Assembly: GCA_947396885.1 (NCBI GenBank)
Contig: OX377205.1
Coordinates: forward strand, 70,900,969 to 70,964,968
Direction: 5' to 3'
DNA: 64,000 nt
Origin: Heligmosomoides polygyrus polygyrus
Taxonomy: Eukaryota; Nematoda; Chromadorea; Rhabditida; Heligmosomidae
The notes under the pieces are model-generated. The model was not told the origin of the DNA. It worked only from the letters and a program-made list of their open reading frames with translations, and searched no databases. Positions 53,801 through 59,800 of the stretch are shown here, in pieces. Each line of letters starts with the position of its first letter. Within the stretch, counting starts at the first letter, position 1. The translations under genes were made by a program, and so were the position numbers.

Positions 53801-56800
53801 ACGTTTGAACAGACAGAAAATTCGGTATTAGTCGCTAATGTGGTTTGCATGGTGACGCTGAACCACACCACTTCGTCTGGGCACCGATTTACAACAGCTC
53901 TTTGGGTGGCATTCCCGGTTGATGCGCCACGAGCAGATTGGTTCGTCTCCTCCACATGCTGGCTACTAATGACTATTGCAGAAAATTCTTAGCCCATCAG
54001 CTAAAACAATTCTCTTATGAAGTTCCTTGTGCTTTTCTAAGGCGCTGTGAAGCATTGGATTCGCTGGTGTGTCAGATAGAGAAATTGTGCCATGCACTCC
54101 TCCAATACTTCACGATGTCGAGTGGATTGATAGTGGAAATGCTGTTCACACGCGCGCATAAATATAGGAACAACAGAAGCATTCGAATGGAAAAAAAACA
54201 GGTCACCATTGTTCACTGTGCGACTCAAGTTAGACATCATCTGCACCATCAATCAAATAAACATAGCGATGAGCTAGTCGAGTGCACTGCGTTGCCTCTC
54301 ATCTCACACCCTCTACTTAAAACTCTTTGCATCGGAGCACTTTATAATAAGCGCGGAGAACACTTATTATTTCAGAAAAAAGCACAGGATTTTTGTGCTC
54401 ATTAAAAAAGAGTAGTAATTTTGTCTTCAGGTAGCCTATATAAATGAGTTATTTTAATAGATTTCCTTAATTTTAACTTGGGATACTTCCATTTGCTTGA
54501 AGACTGTCCGGTTTAAGATGAGAAATGTCCCGTTTGATTTACCTAAAGTGGAAATTTCAGGCAGTTTTCATCGAAGGCAGCGTCACCTGCCCATAAACGC
54601 CTTGACTCGTTTTCTATATCGAGCCCAAAATATTAGGTTGTAAGGAAAGCATTTCGCCACTTGTGCAGTTTTTTCCAGTTTATTTCCCTCGTTCCATACA
54701 CAAAACAACTAATGAACATATGCACCACTTATATCTACAACATATTGCCATTTGTACGGTAATTTGTAGACCCCGCATTCCTGGAGTTTTGACGAAAAAC
54801 TCAGCGAGGCGCTTTTCACGCTGTCGTGAAATTGTTTCTATTCCAAATGGTTCGACATCGAAAGAAACAGATGGTAGTCAGTTAGAGCAAAGTCCGGGAG
54901 ATACGGCGGGTGGCCCAGAACACACCATCCGAAAGAGTGGGGTTTTTCTGAGTCCCCCCCCCCCCCCCCCCGCAACGTGTGAACGCGCATGGTCGTGAAG
55001 GAAGAAGATCTTGTCTTGTTTCCCACGAAGCGCTGCTTCAACGTGATCCAACTGCCCGCAGTAGTCTTCCACAGTGACAGTAGTGTTCGCAGGTAGCAGA
55101 TCCCAATGAATGACTCCCTTGCAATTTCACCACACACTTACCCTTTTTGGGTGAAGTTCCGGTCTTGACGTGGGAATTCCTGCATCGGCGCGACTGAGCC
55201 ATTGACGCTTCCGCGTGTGGTTAGCGTAGACTGCCCACTTTCGTCGTCTCGAGCCAAAAAAATTCCGCGGTAAAGTCAAGAAGTTCATCCATGAATCCTG
55301 GCGCACCTGTACATAGCTGGCGGCCGCTAAGTTCATACGGTATCCATGCACCATATCTGCATGTTTCCGCGCTCCTCATTCACTGCAACCGCCCTTTCAG
55401 ACCGTGGTTGGTATTCCAAGCAAAAGTCTCTTTTCTTGAGCTCCCGGAACCATACTTTTGCTGTGTCGTAAGATACAGTGGTAGGACCGATCCGCACATG
55501 TTATGCACTGCGACTTGTCATGAACTCTGATTCACGATTTTGAATCACGCCTCGACTTAAGCTCCGCCTCCTTGTCTTTCGTTTCTCTCATCCTCGCGTT
55601 AACCTCCATGGAGACAAAAAGGGTCTAATACAACGAAAAAGAAAATACGCAAATAATAAATAAATGAAAGCGCGCTCGTAAGTGACAGACCGCTATGCTG
55701 CAGATGCAAGAGCAATTTAGCAGTCTGTCAAGCTTCTCGAGAACTCCAGCTGTGGCGGGAGATAACTCGAAAATCTCATTCTGAGACATATGAAAGTCGA
55801 CTTAATGGTATCAATAGTCCGGGTTAACGGAACTATAAAGAACCGTAAAACACAGCAAAGCCAGTACTGTAAAACGCAAAACTGGAGAATTCCTGCAGCT
55901 GCATAACGACGACATCAATCCGTTTGCAAGACGTTGCAAAACGAGCTCAAAAGAGCAGGCTCAGCCCCATTCCCGGGGTATCGCAAAAGAATTGAATGGG
56001 ATATCGCAGACTCTTGCAGTGCAGACTCTGCTTTTTGAACTCGTAAAACGGAGGCAATCGAACTTGCTCACAGTCGAGAGCGATTTCCTCTGCCATAGTC
56101 GTAACAGAATATGACGACAATAGTGGTAAATGTGGGTTGTAGGTCAGCCTACATATGTGTTATTGGGAGAAAGACACTTTTTAAAAATCTGGCAGAACGC
56201 CAAAGCAGTGACGGAGAACTTTCCATAGGACCTTCCCAACTTTCCATCGAAAAATATGCTTGACGAAGTTGTGCTGTCATGAGTTGTGAGCTCTTCTTTA
56301 AAAGTTCTGATTTTCATGCTCTGTCGAACGAAACTGTTGCGTACGTCACATTTACTCATTGGCAGGGCAGCCATATTGTAACACTTTTATTAGTGATCAT
56401 TTCTCTAAATGTGGGGGGAAAGAGTGAGCGCTTACGAAGTGTGAGTAGAGTCAGCAGAAGCTAGAACGTTAGTTAAATCTCAGCGAGGCAGAGGATGCAT
56501 GCATTAAGTTCGAAGTCAGTTTTTTAGGCACGAAGTCCTACAAGTCATAAAACGTTGCGTTTAGATTAACTCAGTGTGATTTCCGACCACGAGGACGAAC
56601 AAAGAGAGCATTCGCTGACTCTATGAGTGGCAGTAGGGCTTAGCTTAGTAACTCCTGATTTTCGACGAAAATTGCAGGTGGGCGACGAAGGTCGACCGTT
56701 GACAACAGCGCCGCCAGCGGTCCGGAATCCAGCCACTGAAGCCGTTCATCAGCGATCGGCCGCCATCGCTCATCGCCTCGCCGAGCTGACCTCTTCGCAA

Positions 56801-59800
56801 CCAGCGGAACCACGAGACGAACGACTTGCAGACGTCCAAAGCCCTGCACAGCTCATCAGCCAGGTAAGGCACTGGGGCAAATGTGCTTCTTAAACCGAGC
56901 TCTTCTGTAAGTGTGTGCTAATCGGTGGACAAGGTGCCCTAAGGGACCAGTGGCTCGGTCAGGGCTATGCAAGCGATATCGGCTGCGACGCTGACGTTGA
57001 ACTCTTTGGAAACGTCCCATCCAAGTGCCATAATACTTAAGGGGAGGTTTAGCATATTTTCCAGTGAATGTGTCCTGAGAACTTTCAGGGACATCGTGAC
57101 AATGTTCCAAGGGAAATTCGACTCAGAGCTGAATGTTTGGTTCTCCTGCCGACATAAAGCAAAGCGTCTAGGAGTGCATCGAGCGGAGCTTGGAACTCGA
57201 GTGGGCAGAGAACTTAATTGGACGAGTTTCTATGGTCATAATTCCGACGACTCGTCTGGTCGTCAGCACGTTCAGCTTTGCTATCGTCAAGACGAGTTTT
57301 TCCGAAACTGCCTAGCTTTCAACAACTACATTTTACTGTCCAAATGTGAGCCTACAGCAGCAAGTCTAATTGTTGTTCATGTTGTCATAAGCGGTCACGA
57401 CTTTGCGCTCCAGGTCGGACCTCGTATCACAGCCCACAGAAAGCCAATTCCGCGGAAATGACTCACCCAACCAAATATAGGCGAGACAATGGTGCTTCAG
57501 AGACAAGGATTTGACTGAATTTACATGGAAGTTGCTATAGGCGGATTAAGGCTTCACGCATGTGCAACCGCGTGCATGAACTGACTGCCCATGAGCTCAC
57601 GTGTGATCAACAGTAGCCCTGTACTGTAGTGGTGTTCTACCCCAACCCAAACGCGCCACAGAGAGCACAACATGCCTCCAACGCTGGCTGCTGGAGTGTT
57701 TTCCGTGTATCTTCAGGACTTGGAGTGAGCGTGCCGAAGATCAACGAGAATGAGGGATGTACCCTCCCGGATTCCAACGGTCTTTGTCATCAGAACATAT
57801 TGAGAAGGCTGCAGCAGATATTATTCTGGTACGAGTAAAAAAGTTTTGAGGCCTCGTCCATGACAGTTCGTCCATGCTTTCGTCTCCATAATTTCTAGCG
57901 CGAAATACTAGGAAAACTTTCGCTTACGCTTCGAAACCCGGCGTGCAGTATTCGAGAGTTGTACATAATTAGAATTAAAACTCAATTTAAAGATCCACCA
58001 ATTACATCGGGTTCGACCCAGCTGGAAATCATACGCTGGCTTATGATGGATATGTTTGAGTAATAAACAAGTAATGGAACGAACAAGAGCAGTACTAGCT
58101 AAGAGTGAAGCGATAATTTCGCAGATTTTTTATTCAAAAAGGCCAATCTTACGCTCTCAATGATGTCAGATGATATGTAGATACATTGAGCGAGTTCTAT
58201 TTCAACAATTGCCGAAACTCCGCTAGGCCATCCACAATAGGCAGTGCAGCATGGCCTTGTCATGGGGTTCTGTGTGCTACGCAGCTGCCCTGTATGGCAA
58301 CGACTATTCGTCCAGGCTTTTGTTCACGCTGTTCAATTCGTGGACAAGCTCTTACTGCCTTTACCCGTTTGCATTCAGTTCAAACATACGTTTCCGGGCA
58401 GTAGTCTCTTTTTGGACGCAAGAAGATGCGGAAGCCATTAAACCCGTGGTAAAGTTGTTGGCGAAAGGGGAACCGGCACTGCGTCACAGTTAATGACCCG
58501 GATGCGCTGACGGCGGCCGCCGCGCCATTGAGACTCTGACCCAGATTAGGGATTTCACTAGGCAAACAATCGCGCCAAGTCACTTAGAGTTGCAGCGGTG
58601 TCCTTTCAGCGGCGAGCTTTCCGATTCGGTGCCTGCGTAAATGGCCACAGAGGTCAGGACCTTGGCAGTGGAAGAGCACTGGCCGACGGACGCCGACGTT
58701 GTCCTACCTAAAGACTGGCGATGGCCGATGAATAAACGCAGAATGCGAGCGCCAGTTCCGAATTCAAAAGTCTCGGGAGCTGAGACGCGGCCGCTGCCAG
58801 CTCAGCAGTCGCTCGGTGAGTGTCCTTGACTGTCCGTGAGAAGTGCCGACCGCGTTCGGCAACGATACGCCTCCCGCGCCGTCGTCGTCGTTGTCGTCGA
58901 CCCGTTGGCGCCTTCGCCTGCCCGATTTCACTGCTCTGAACATCTCCCCGAACTGACCTCACCAGCGGCTGCCCGAGGAGTGAGCTCCAGACGTCCCGGT
59001 TGATCGAAATCATGGCCATGTGCAATCTGTTCCGACTGTTGGGGTCACCGAAGAAGAAAGAGAAGGTGGGTGAAGGGCACGCGGGATAAATTGTCAGTCA
59101 TGGTAGCAATGAATGCCGAAGCAAGTATTCTTTTATTCTTTTCTGAAGAACCTTTACTAATCAGGGCTATACCACTGTGTAAGGGCGTGTGTAGCGCTGT
59201 CGGAGAAGGCGCCGCTTCCCGCATGCACAGCCAGTCGCCTCAAGTTGAGATCCAGCGCAGACCCACCAGTATCTTCATCCGTTAAGGTTTCCCAATTTGA
59301 GAAAAGCATTATGTACACCAAGCACGTGTTCAGTCTCCTTCCACGATATCTTGTAGAAGCATATTTCAGTAACCAATTTTAAAAAAATCGAAATTACTTT
59401 GAAGGGCAGTTGCTGTCTTTGAGAGCCTGTTGAATTTGAGGTCATGGCTGGGAGGGAGGTGCGGAGATGAAGTAGCCTTCGGAGAACATACTCCAACACA
59501 ACGGGAAGCCACAACACAGCAGATATAGTTAGATATAGTTTTAAAATTATTTTTAGGTGGAGCAAATGCAGAAGGATGAACTTGACCAAGTACTGCAGCG
59601 ATTACAACTCGAAAACTTAGAACTGAAGCGCGAACTGGAGCGACGGAAAACTGCCGCCACCAGCACACCCGACTTGGATCGGTTAGTTTCGTTTCCTTCA
59701 ACCCTTTCCGCTGGTTCTTTCAGAGTTTCCCTTAGCTGTTTTAATAGTGTCTATGGCTTTATACTGATTTTTCTCGACTTGGACTCTGATGACATTTTTA

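Noticed and set aside
54954..54971. C homopolymer inside the second mariner as a programmed frameshift site
   Set aside because: The element has other disablements and lacks one end. A slippage mutation or sequencing error is simpler.
58251..58493. 80-codon plus-strand frame starting MALSWGSV upstream of the candidate short-isoform exon
   Set aside because: No domain, no donor at its end, no relation to dystrophin. Probably chance.
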